A stretch of 64,000 bases of DNA, taken from assembly GCF_041296385.1 (NCBI RefSeq), contig NC_091023.1, positions 21,790,924-21,854,923 on the forward strand, given 5' to 3'. Shown here in pieces: positions 52,446 through 63,475 of the stretch (the first letter of the stretch is position 1; the number at the start of each line of letters is the position of its first letter). The notes under the pieces are model-generated. The model was not told the origin of the DNA and did not search any database. It was given only the letters and a program-made list of their open reading frames with translations. The stretch comes from Aphelocoma coerulescens (lineage: Eukaryota > Chordata > Aves > Passeriformes > Corvidae). The position numbers and the translations under genes are program-made.

Positions 52446-55400
52446 CCTCTTTCCTTAAAGGGAGAGAATAGCAAGTGGCAGCTATTCAGAGAGAAGTGCT
52501 CATGGGTCTATGTAGAGGTGCATTCATTACCTTTGTCTCTTTTGTAACCTATATTCCAAAGTATTATGGCATGTAAAGTCTCATAAAAACCTACTACCAT
52601 CTACATGTTCTGGTTTTGCTACAATTGGGCTTCTGGGGGGAAAAAAAAAAAAAATCAAGAGATTTTATGCTGAATATATTACTGTCATCAAGCTTGTGTA
52701 TAATGGAAAACATCCCCCTCCACAAAACTGACCAGCATTCCAGGAACCACCATTAACTTCCCCAGCAAATGACTCTGCACATTATAAGGTTCAAAAATCT
52801 TTGCTTTTTTTTCCTCTGGCCTTACAGAGAGGGAAACCTAGGTGAAAACTTTTTTCAGACTTTATTTGGGTGGTGTCATAGGAGCTAGGAGGAAGGAAGA
52901 CTTTGTGAAGAAAATAAATTTGCAAGATTGGAGGTCATGTCCTGACAAATGTGTGGGGAGGGGAACTGCCTCCAGTTCATGAAACATCGGCACACGTATA
53001 TCAAAGAGGAAGTTAATTCCATAAATACATTCTAAAGTCACTCCATCTGAACACTTAATTTACTTCTATGCTCAGCCACAAGTTATTTATAATCTTTATA
53101 AATATGAGGCATTGGGGAAAACAGGTCAACATAAATTATTATTCAATCTATAACCACATCAAAAAGTAGATTAACATAGATTCTTAGCTTTAGATGTCTT
53201 TTACATTAGTTACCTCAGCAATTCGATGGCCATGTATTTGTGGGCTATCAACTCTTTTCCCTGAATTTTTTATTTTTAAAAAGAAATGGTAATTGACAGG
53301 AGCTTAACAGAGGAAAGCGTCTCCTTTATAATTGAAGTACAAGCAAGGGGGATGGAGTCATTAAAGCCAGCTTCAATTTATTTGATATCTGGAATCAAAG
53401 AAATAAATCATAGCCTACAATACATGGCTCTTTCTGTTACAGTAGCAAAGCTGTGCTTTTCCATTTGGAAAGGTAATTGTGATATGGTTGCTTGCAAGAT
53501 TTAAAGTCTGTTCTCTGCCAAAAGGCCCAATGTTCCTTCCACTGAAGTCAAAGGCAAAACTAAAAAAAAGCTGCCATTTTTTCTATATAGTCTCTTTATC
53601 CATGGCACCAGAGATGAAAGAAACAAGAAAAACACCCCACCTTTTCAATATTTGGTGCTATGACATATTTTAAAACACTAAACATTATCCAACCATTTTC
53701 AGTTGCTGAATTTGTAAGGCTCAATCTTTATTCTGTACGTGAAATAATCTCACCTTAAAACCTGCATCAGAAGCAACCTCTACTGACACACTGTTCCCAA
53801 GGGCTTTTGTTCCAGAGGGAAAGCATATGCTGCTAACCACGAACCCAACCTGATTAATATACAGCCTCCCCTGATCTGAGCATACAACCATCGTTCCATG
53901 TTCCACAGCAACAGACAAAGTTGAAACCACGTCAGGAAGATGTTTTCATTATGTCAGTTCTTGCAGTAACATGTTTTTCTGGCCAGCAGAAGCCAAGGGA
54001 GATAACTTCTTTTCAAGGATACCAGACAAGCATGTGGAATTACCTCTTCATTGCTGAAGCCTTCTCTTTGCATGTGTTTGGCCAATTTTCCTGCCTTTTA
54101 AATAATCTGCAATTGGAGATAAAGGTCAACAAATTTCCAAGTCCTATGCCCATTTCTCTCCAGCACATTCAATTCATAACTCTGCAAGGTGTTTCATATG
54201 CCAAAAACCCTTGCCTGTTTTCAACCATTTCACTTAGGATAATAAAAGTTTTTACTTCTTCCTGTAAACCTTGTCTGGAAAGAAATCTTGGAAGATGAGA
54301 GTCAGAACTTTGACTTGCCATCCCGTCCTTCAGCAGATTATTTATATTCAGGGAGTTCATGCATATTTAATAAAACAGTTCAAATGTTAGCCTGAAAGCA
54401 GAATAGGATTTTCCCTTTCTCTTAAGTTTTTCCCCTGTATATTTTGTCTAGCTTTCAGGGAACAGGAGTTTGCACAGAAATTTGAAATCTCCTTACATTG
54501 AATTGTCTGTGAAGAAATCATTCCTGGAGTCCATTCCACAAACCTCTTAAACACAGGATCTTTCCCAAATTGAGAAAGATGAAGTTTATTTTTATACTAA
54601 TGAATGGCTAATTCTCAAAGAAGGAAGATATGGTCTGGATCAATTTCCTGAAGCCATGAATTATATTTCAGCAGCTTGATGTGGAAATACAGACTAGAAA
54701 GTCCCACTGAAACACAACTTTCTTGACCTTCTGTTCTTAGTTTCAAACTTCTGTATGCAAAAAGTAAAAAAGTACGAAAAGGAGAACTGTGAGCATCTCA
54801 CAAAGGCGTGGACAATCAGGAAAAATTCTAGTACTGAAGCAGAAATCCAGTCTCTACAGCCACTGCAATGTTCAGAGGGGTTGTGCTTGAGAAAGCCATT
54901 TCACAAGGAAATATGAAATGTTGTAAGACACAAAAGAATGTAAGATGCCCATCTTTTGTTGCTGCTTGCACAGCCCTTTCACTTCCCCAACATCAAAGGA
55001 TTGTTTCAGGATCAATTCCCATTTCTCCACATTTTCCTCCTTTTTGTTGCCAGCAAAGCCCTGCTATCATATTTTCAGAGTCTGCTTTGAGAATGCATGT
55101 TCCTTATTGGCCAGACTTTTTAAACAAGAAGGAAGATGGAAGAGAAAAGCAGCACTGCTTAAACCATGGGAAGCTACAGGAAGAAAAAGTACAAGAGCCC
55201 TTCTTGAGGCAATGGAGAAGAAGCATTCCTTTTACTACTAAAAAATTCGTGGAAGATAAGCATGCAATAATCTCTATACCTAAAAGAGAATTGGTAGCTC
55301 AACAAATATTTTTGAGTGACAAGACCACTAATTCTGTTCTTCATGGCTTCTGGCCAACTATTCCATTCTTTCCTGCTGGCCCACCCAGAGTGAGAGGGAA

Positions 55401-57371
55401 TGCCTCCACAGGATTTTTCACCTGCTGGAGAGCTTTTCATGAGGATTCCTCAGACTAATGGAATCCATTTTCAGAATAGATTTTGAACAAGAACCTAGAC
55501 CGTTCTTGGTGCTTGATCTCATCTGCATCCATGACTGAAGTACTCCACCCTCAATTACAAACCCAACACTTCAATAGGAACACTTAGCTAGTAATTAATT
55601 ACTGATATATAAATACTACCATTTCAGCACTGGAGAGAGAATACAAGTACAGAAGCATAAAGATAAATCACACAGCTGACTCGGTAACTTAGGTAAGAAT
55701 AGAGGATATTTGTGTTCAGCTGATAAACTCCCTGAAATGAACTTTTAAGGTGTTTAAGCTTATGAAATTTATTACATCAAAGGCAAAATATAACAGCTCC
55801 AAGGAAAGTAAATAAGAGGAACTGACAAAGCTATTTTACAATTCATAATAATTTTAGATAGTACAAAACCAGATTCATTATGGAGGCTCAGAGAACAAAC
55901 AGATATAGATGTCTGTAAGAAATCTTTCCCAGGATGCCTAAACAGACAGGCCACTGAATATAACTACAAAGCAAGAGGTGTGATACACATTCTGTACTGA
56001 AATCCATTACAGCTGCATATATATTTCAGTGACAGACAAAAAAAAACAGAATGGAGAAAAGCACAAACCTACAAATCATGTAGGTATTATTGAATTAGGC
56101 TGAGAATTCAAAGTGGGGAAAATAAAGAAAAAAAAAATCCTGAAACCCTCTTGTTTTGTCCTCTCAGTATCATCACAGTCCATAAGGGACAACAAACAGA
56201 CCAACAGACATCTCCATTTTTATTTTGAACTCTAACACACCAGGTACTATTGCTTTCCACCAGAAAAAGAAAGATATGAATTTACAAGCCCCCTGTCCTT
56301 ACTGTTCAAATCTGACCCTTTCCCTTCTTCAGGTATCTACACACATGAACTCCTATCCAAACTCAAGTCACAGATAAATTAAAAGCAATTATATATCTGT
56401 TCTTTGGGGGAGAAAAATAAAAGCAAAAACAACAACCCCACATCCCTCTCTAAAAATAAAAACAGAACAAAACTAAACAAAAGGAGTTCAGATTATTTAA
56501 GCACAGAGACCTGGTCCTGGATGTTTTTTTCAGGTAAAGCTTCTGCTGTGACATGTGGCTCTTATGCAGCAGCCTGATCTCTTTATGGCCCAGTTGCAAC
56601 CCCATACACCAGCCCTAGAGAGGGAGGACTCACTCTGTTCACTGGCAGGAACAGCCCCAAGAAACACGATACAATCACAATCCCAAGAAACATTGTTCTT
56701 CAGAGACACACTTTTCCCTTGAATTCTACCTTCTGTGACTGGAAACCATAATTTGTTGTTGCCTTGTATTAGAAGAATTAATTTCCTTCTTGGCACAGAA
56801 TCAGTTGTTCTGTCCAAAAGGAGGGGAGATGGATTCCTCCCATGCCCTTTACTGAGTACAGCCACCAACTAACCCTGTGTCTGGACCTAAGGAAGTCAGA
56901 GGATGTACAAACACAAGTTAAAAGAAACCTGCAAGGACATTTTTTTTTTCCTCCCCCAAGTTTTCTGCACTGCAATCAAGGCCATATTTTTTTTTTTATC
57001 TGAGAGTTAGAAATCAAATGCCAGTGCACCAGCACTGTTCTCACCATCTCATTTGACAGATGTGTCTGAAGGAAGGGGAAAAGAAAGAAAGGCAACATGC
57101 ATATTTTAAAAGTCAGTATTTTTAAACTTTTGATCAGAATTCCTAATCCTTAAAATTAATCCTATATGTACATATATCTAAATAGCAACTAAGAGCTGTG
57201 ACTTTGCAGCGTCCTTTCTTCATCTCAGAAATCATGGATAAATGCACATAGCCGAAATTCCAGCTTTTTCCACCCTTACTGCCACCCATTCATTGGGTTC
57301 CCACAACAGCATCCAGCCAGACAAGGGGAAATAATAGTCTAGTAAAGTTTCACAAACCTGTAGTCCTCATT
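52446..57371. other. Non-coding DNA, no gene recognised with confidence
   Basis: Mostly unique AT-rich DNA. It contains G6A14 at 52635-52654, a weak hairpin at 55991-56036 and an open frame at 54868-55458 listed separately. I see no other gene or mobile element. Confidence 0.5.
54868..55458 (+). CDS. Unrecognised 196-codon open frame, doubtful gene
   Basis: This is the longest open frame in the window that is not built from low-complexity sequence. An in-frame TGA lies ten codons before the ATG, so the frame is bounded. The product would be 196 residues, basic, cysteine- and phenylalanine-rich in its first half (CPSFVAACTALSLP and FPPFCCQQ), with a KEDGREKQ patch near the middle. It has no signal peptide, clear membrane segment or domain I recognise. 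Under random expectation at about 60% AT, a frame this long would turn up by chance in only a few percent of windows of this size, by my rough estimate, so chance is unlikely but not excluded. A shorter overlapping frame on the same strand (54945-55241) and one on the other strand (55174-55440) suggest general stop-codon scarcity. Alternatives are a decayed retrocopy, part of a lineage-specific exon, or noise. Confidence 0.12.
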   Translation: MFRGVVLEKAISQGNMKCCKTQKNVRCPSFVAACTALSLPQHQRIVSGSIPISPHFPPFCCQQSPAIIFSESALRMHVPYWPDFLNKKEDGREKQHCLNHGKLQEEKVQEPFLRQWRRSIPFTTKKFVEDKHAIISIPKRELVAQQIFLSDKTTNSVLHGFWPTIPFFPAGPPRVRGNASTGFFTCWRAFHEDSSD

Positions 57372-57440
57372 AAAAAAAAAAAAAAAAAAGGGGAAAGAAA
57401 GAAAGAAAATAGGGGAAAAAAGAAAGAGAGGAAGGAAAAC
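57372..57440 (+). repeat. Poly-A and purine-rich tract
   Basis: Eighteen consecutive A (57372-57389) are followed by an all-purine GGGGAAAGAAAG-type stretch interrupted by a single T and running to about 57440. It is a simple-sequence purine tract with no recognisable element attached upstream. Confidence 0.9.
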
Positions 57441-57989
57441 AGCTTCTCAAGGTTTTGGTGAAACCAGGAATACCACCTGAATCTTCAGCCTTCCAGTCTG
57501 TACTTCTGACCTGTATTTCAGTTTTGCCACACAGCCCCACATGAGCCATACTAAACCCAGAATCTTTTCAAATTAAGACTACACCTAAGATGCTGTGATG
57601 AAGTCTTACTGAACATGATTCAACTTCAATAAGCTTTTTGTAAATGGCTCAACAATTAGCAGTGCAGGTCAAGCCTCTGTTTTATGCTATGAGTTATATA
57701 TTCCTGATCATATAAAGACAATCTACACATTTTTCTTGTGACAAAACTGTTTGGCATATTTGGTGTTTTAATATCCTGGTGAGAACAAGAAATTCTATGG
57801 GTATACTAGAGCACCTCATCCTCACTCAGATCTCTCCTTCCTCCTAGATTTTTTGCTTTCTACAGCATAACTCCACAGATGCTGTTCCTGGATATCTGTG
57901 TGTATCTATATCTAGAAACATATGAGGAAAAAAAGATGAGATGCTGTTTGTAAGAGATAAGGCTCTCATTTCAGACTTGCTTTCAATTT
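57441..57989. other. Non-coding DNA next to the LINE relic
   Basis: No gene is seen. The part near 57840-57989 may hold further decayed downstream sequence of the minus-strand LINE fragment that begins at 57990, but I cannot align it. Confidence 0.4.
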
Positions 57990-58710
57990 TAATAGAAATT
58001 TGGCTCCACTCCATGTGTTTTAACCAAGAAGAACTGTGGCTTCCCATTAACATGCACAACAGCTTTTAATGAACATGTAATGGCCAATATGGTACCCAGC
58101 CACAAGACTTCTCAGTATTATATTGCATACGTGACTGTTCTTTGCTAATGCAATCCATTTGGGTCCTGGAAGGCAAATGTGACTGAAAACAAATGTCTAC
58201 TACTTTTACTTGAACTGATTTCAAATGAACTTGTGCATGTGAAAATGGCAGGTCATGTCAAAAGGGTCTTTGACAGAGGAATAAATGCTGCACCTATAAA
58301 CAGACTTTGATCCATGGCAGAGAAAAAGTCTCCAACAATTTCTTAGTGCAATGACAGTGAAATAATGAGAATGAAATCCAGACTGAGCATCAGTCAGTAT
58401 GTTGTTTAACTCCAAGTACTTAAACAGTTGCTTGTGAACCAATTTATTCATTATCTATTATGGATAGAGTTGGAAGCAGTGAGATAGGTCTGTAAATAAT
58501 AAGCTGAGTGGGTTTGCTTTCTCTCTCTCTTATATAGCAGGGTAACATTTGCTTTCTACTACTCTGATGGAGAAGTTCCAAGACACAGTGATAAATTGAG
58601 CATATAGGTGATAGGGCCCTGGTATTACATGAACAGCCAGTTTTAAAATTTTTGGAGATACCCCAGCAACACATCCCATCAGAACCTGCTGCTGCCATTT
58701 CTACATTTGC
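57990..58710 (-). pseudogene. Decayed LINE reverse transcriptase (L2/CR1 type)
   Basis: The minus strand encodes broken pieces of a non-LTR retrotransposon reverse transcriptase in the correct order. From 58698 downward one frame has a GSDGM match to the family's GPDGI motif and then a YRPISLLP hallmark (58470-58500). A one-base frameshift near 58450 leads to LVHKQLFKYLELNNILTDAQ and SGFHSH, matching the typical LxxKQLYxYLExNNIL..QSGFRxxxST motif. DPFDMTC near 58245-58270 stands where the polymerase motif A (LSKAFDTVDH) is expected, with key residues lost. In another phase VNGKPQFFLV at about 58022-58051 matches the VNGxxS..L stretch before motif B, which is destroyed. Stops and shifts make it a pseudogene. 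The YRPISLLP/QSGFR pattern fits the L2 and related CR1/Rex clades; which one needs a search. Confidence 0.75.
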
Positions 58711-58750
58711 ATAAGCCAGGCTGTCTCACAAACTGCTGCTCCTGTTCCTA

Positions 58751-58875
58751 CAGTTTTCCCAAGCCAAACTCCTTCAATCTGTTGCAGTTTTGAAGGCCAA
58801 ACCCCTCCAATCTGTTGATGCTGTTTCCAAGTGTGGCTGATGCTCCAGCAGTTGTCCAAGCCAAGCTCTGGAGTA
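58751..58875. repeat. Degenerate three-unit minisatellite, about 35 bp and longer spacing
   Basis: Related phrases recur: AAGCCAAACTCCTTCAATCT at 58761-58780, AGGCCAAACCCCTCCAATCT at 58794-58813, and CAGTTGTCCAAGCCAAGCTC at 58848-58867, which echoes CAGTTTTCCCAAGCCAAACT at 58751-58770. The units are imperfect. They lie just beyond the 5' side of the minus-strand LINE relic. Confidence 0.55.
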
Positions 58876-61800
58876 GTCTTTTGCTGTTTATTCTTAGCTT
58901 GCTCAGCTCTGATCCTGGCTAGCTTTAGACACCTAACAGGGACCCTGAACTGTGAGCCTACTCACCTCACAGCCCTCTCTATTCAAACAGAAAGGAAGGG
59001 CCAGCCCTAAAGTTTTATTCAAATCTCAGGTAAGTGGAACTAGTGAGGTATCCAAAGGAGCAGGGATGAATCAGATCCCAGGCCCTCCACTAGGCTCCAC
59101 AAAGGATTGTGTCTTTCCTACTGAATCACATAATCCAAACAGAGATAAAATTCTAATAAGATGCACTTATAATAATTCATTTATCTAATTATTTTATTAT
59201 TTTTGACGTTTCAGGTGCATCTCTACTGCAGGAGGATGAGAGGTCTCTCAGTGTGTACATAATCCCATGGGACAGGTAGGGATACCACACATCCCTTGTG
59301 CATTCCACAGTCACACCTGTTCCCTAGCAATATTTTTAGAAGTCTCATTAACCTCATTCAATGGGTTTTTTTCCATTCTGACTTGCCCCTGCAGAAACAG
59401 CAAAGGCAGTGCCCTAAAAGAAGCCCTCCAGCAGCCCCTTTTCCTTCATAGTTAAGGCAAGACACGGGACAAAGAAGGGAAATATGTATTGCACCTGAGC
59501 TGGGATGATTTTTCAGTGATTACTCCGTTTCCCTTGCCAGTTCTAGATTTAAACCTTCCACAGTCCTAGTACCTGTGACAACAATGCCTCCTGCCTTGAA
59601 CTACGAAAGCCTACCTGGCCTAGTCTGCAGTAAGTTTACATCTGTTAACATAGGCCATGCAGAAAGAGGCACATGTCCCTCAGCCAGGATTATATTTTAC
59701 AACTGCAGAGGTGCTCAGGTGAACAAACCACGGTGATTAAACTGACTGCCCCTGTCCTCTTCTGCTGCACCTCAGCATCTGTGGGTGAGGGGCACACGGG
59801 TCAGCCAGGGAGCAGCTGCCCCAAAGATGAGACACTTTCCCCATCCATTTTTACTTGCTGCATTCTGTGTGCAAAATTATTTCATTCTGTGTCTTGATAA
59901 GCACATGTCACAGTCAAACAAAGAGTTATAGTAGGTCATATATGCCCCACCAGCATGTTCCCATTTCTGTCTGCAGAGTGTGTTTATTACAGCTGCTGCT
60001 TGTTACCCTCAGAGATGAGCTCTGGTGCCACTGCTGATTTCACAAGGCTACACAATCAATGTAAACACCTCAAAACTTAAAAGAGGTTATAATTAAAAAG
60101 GAATATGTCGATTCACGATGGCCTGCTGAAACATTGGTTACACAGCTTGAAAATAATGCAAGTAAATTGGTGTAGAATCAAACTAAAAATATTCCACCCA
60201 AAGTATTGTTGAGGCTAACAGCAGGTATGGCTTTAATAGAGACAGTTTCTGTGCTTGTCTTGAAGTACATCCCCTATTGCCATCCTTTGTTTTAGTGTCA
60301 AAAACATATGCAGGAACTCATCAAAGAAAGATTTGGGCCTTGAACTAAATTTTTTTTTCTTTTTTCATTTTCTTCAACCCCTCCCCCCCCCTTAAAACAC
60401 AATGCTGTTATAAATACTGCTACAGATGTGAGAAAACAATAGCATTTTTTGTTGTAAATATTTAATTTTTTTTTATCAAACCACCAGACCTAGTATTTTT
60501 TATCTTCACAAAGCTTTAGAAACAATACTCAGTAATGATCAATCGTTATTGTACAGTCCATGAATACTAAAGACAGACAATAGCATTTACTTTGCTTTCA
60601 TGTTTGAGATTTTTTTTTTCCTGAAAAGTTGTTCTTTGCAATGTTGCAGTCATCTAGCAGGCTGTAACAATTGCCTGGTTCTGTATCTTTATCTGTCACA
60701 TGCTCCAAGGTACATTTGGGAACCCTGTCTGCAACTCTTTATCTTCTAAATCTGTCACCAGTTGAAAAGGATGACGACTCAGAAATCTATTTTTCTTAAA
60801 TCTGGTTTGCTCTGTTGTACCCATTTTCAAAGTGCACACCCAAGTCTTAAAACAGTAAAAGAATATATAAATACACAAATGTTCTACTGGAATAAAAAGC
60901 TTCCCTGCGTTTTTATTCAGATTCCTGTACACATTTGAGTAATATATTGAATTTTCTGTATGAATAAGTATATCCTGATACAACATTTAATAAATATTCA
61001 TTTTCATTCATGAAGAACATGTTTAATCCCCTGAAGACTAAATGCATCATGTAACAGAGAAACCAGAGCTGATCCTAAGGCATACAGCACATTAACCTGT
61101 ACCCACATTCTGCACAGTTAATACTCAGAAAAGCAGCAAGTGCTCCTAAGGACTGGAAGTAGTTTGATGCAAATGCAAAATACATGTGTAAAAACACTGC
61201 TAGTATAACTGCAAATTAATTTATGTTGGGAGGATCAGAATGCTAAACACCTTTATTGGTGACAAATGATGTTTTTTCTATTCTCTGAGAATGTATTATA
61301 CATCTCTTGTCAAGTTGTTGCTGAGATACCACGTTATCCAAGCACTTATATTGTGATTTATAAAAGAAAGACTACTGCAGGTATTATCAGGGATTGTCTA
61401 CTCACTGCTTTGCTACTTGCACCTATTGTTTACCAGCACAAGCAGGTACTGGGGTTGCCAACATTTCAGGGGCTGTGTTTACCCCTAGAGTTGGTAACTC
61501 AATAACAACTGCCTGGTTTGATTCTGCATAAGAGTTGAGTAACTTCAGTACGTGCAGTTTCACTTATTCAAATAATAGGATTTTTTTTAGAAGAAAAACC
61601 CAAACGACATCCCTGCAAAATGCTCAAAACACTTGGAAAGCTAATTAGTACAACAACAATAGGATAGGGATCACACAGCCTCATTAAAAGAAAATAATTT
61701 GATAAAAAAAACAACTTCCACAAGCCAACAACCATGAAGTTATAAGCAGCAAACTGCCAGCAAAGATACCAAAATTAGAAACTTAAAGAAAACCAACCAA

Positions 61801-62620
61801 AACTAAAAAAAAAAACCAAAAAAAAACAACCAAACCCAAAACAGAAGAACACCACCAAAGCTTTCTGAGACCCTACTTTGTTCTTCTTTTTAAATTTACA
61901 CAAGCATTATAGATGGAAAATACCCTTAAAACCAACCAAATATACAAATATATATGATCCATTTTGCTTCAGCCTCAGGAGCTGCAGTCACAATTGTGCT
62001 AAAGGGGAAATTTGCCATATTTATTACACAGTGTCCACTATGTTTCCTATCAATTGACTAGCAAAGCATGTGAAATTTAGCCTACACAGGTAATGAACAT
62101 CAGATATGTCTGAAAAAAAAGACAAAGGCACGTCCTTAAGTATCAGTAACACAATTGCACACAATCATTGGTTAAAATTAAACAGAAAGGTGGTTCATAA
62201 TTTTTACTAATAAAAATACCTTAAAAAAGAAAATAAACCTGGCAGAGAAAGTACCTGAGCAATATCATCTGCTAACAAGTGATCTCAGTGCCTTAGACAG
62301 CCTTGAACAACAGAAGCTGAACTGCTGACTAACCACAATCAATAATACATCAACAAAGACATGGTAGATCTTTAAAATCCATAGTGCTTATTTGAATGGG
62401 GTTTTGGGGTCATGAAAAGCAACATGACCCAAATTGTATTTACTTCTCTCTGAATTAATCTGAAAATTACTTCAATGCATACTGACTTCATTTTTATCGT
62501 TTTGGGCCATTAAGTGGGATACTATAAAAATCACATTAGATAATTATGTCTTTTGTTGCTGTTATACACACTCTATGTTTTTAGGGCTCTTTGCAGGTGT
62601 GTTTCATTTTATACTACTGG
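58876..62620. other. Non-coding DNA, no gene recognised
   Basis: No gene is recognised. A small exon-like interval with good splice-site context lies at 59215-59275 (see findings). Simple sequence includes a run of 9 C at 60383-60391 and an A/C-rich patch at 61787-61852. The rest is AT-rich unique DNA. Confidence 0.5.
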
Positions 62621-63475
62621 AGAATCATAGAATGGTTTGTATTGGAAGGAGCCTGTAGAGGTCATGCAATGAGCAGGGGACATCTTCCACTAGAACAGGT
62701 TGCTCAGAGACCTGTCCAACCTGGCCTTGAATGTTTCCAGGGATGGGGCAGCCACAGCTTCTCTGGGCAACCTGTCAGAGCCTCACCACCCTCATTCTGA
62801 AGAATTCCTTTATGTCTGGGCTAAAAGTGCACACTGACAGCTCATCTGTAGCTTTCCATCCCACAGTACCCCCAGGTCCTCCTCTGTAGGGCTTCTCTCA
62901 ATCCCTTCATCCCCCAGTTTATATTGAGACCAGGGATTGCCCCAACCCAGGTGCAGCACCTTGCCTTTGTCCTTGATAAACTGCATGAGGTTCACACAGG
63001 CCCACCTCCCAGAGCTTGCCCAGGTCCCTCTGGATGGCATCCTGTCCCTCAGGTGTTCCAACCACACCACTCAGCTTGGTGTCATCTGCATCGTGCTGAG
63101 GGTGCACTCAATCCCACTGTGAGTGTCCCTGGTGAGGATATTAAACAGTGCTGGTCCCAGCACAGATCTGAGGCACATAACTGATCCCCATCCAGACACT
63201 GAGCCATTGAACCCTCTGGATTCAACCAACCAATCCAACAGTCCTCCCATCAAACTCATCTCTGTCCAGTTTAGGATGTTGTGGGTACCATGTCAAAGGC
63301 CTTACCAGACAGATGGCACCTGTAGCTCTTCCCTTGTCCACTGGTGAGTTACTCCATCAGAGAAATCCATGAGATCAGGCAGGCAAGGCTTGCCCTTTGT
63401 GGAGCCATGCTGGCTGTGTCTAATCCTGCTCCCTGTCCTCCCTGTGCCTTAGCATAGCTCCCAGGAATACATCCA
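62621..63475 (-). mobile_element. CR1 LINE, 5'-truncated, with broken RT C-terminal region
   Basis: This is the best-preserved LINE in the window. The minus-strand 3' end is at 62621 (AGAATCATAGAATGGTTTGT on the plus strand, the CR1 terminus). It is followed by the standard 3' untranslated block (CCTTCCACTAGA-type phrase near 62688, TCCAACCTGGCCTTGAATG near 62717) and then coding sequence. Minus-strand fragments match the CR1 ORF2 C-terminal half: LLDWLVES and NGSVSGW, then SVLGPALFNIL at 63134-63166, SGIECTL, the catalytic-type DADDTKLSG at 63066-63092 after a frameshift near 63095, and downstream [12 protein letters not shown] and [11 protein letters not shown] at 62810-63070. The GVPQG motif before SVLGP is mutated and at least two frameshifts separate the pieces, so the element is dead. 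Resemblance ends near 63475. It probably inserted already truncated, as CR1 usually does. Confidence 0.95.
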
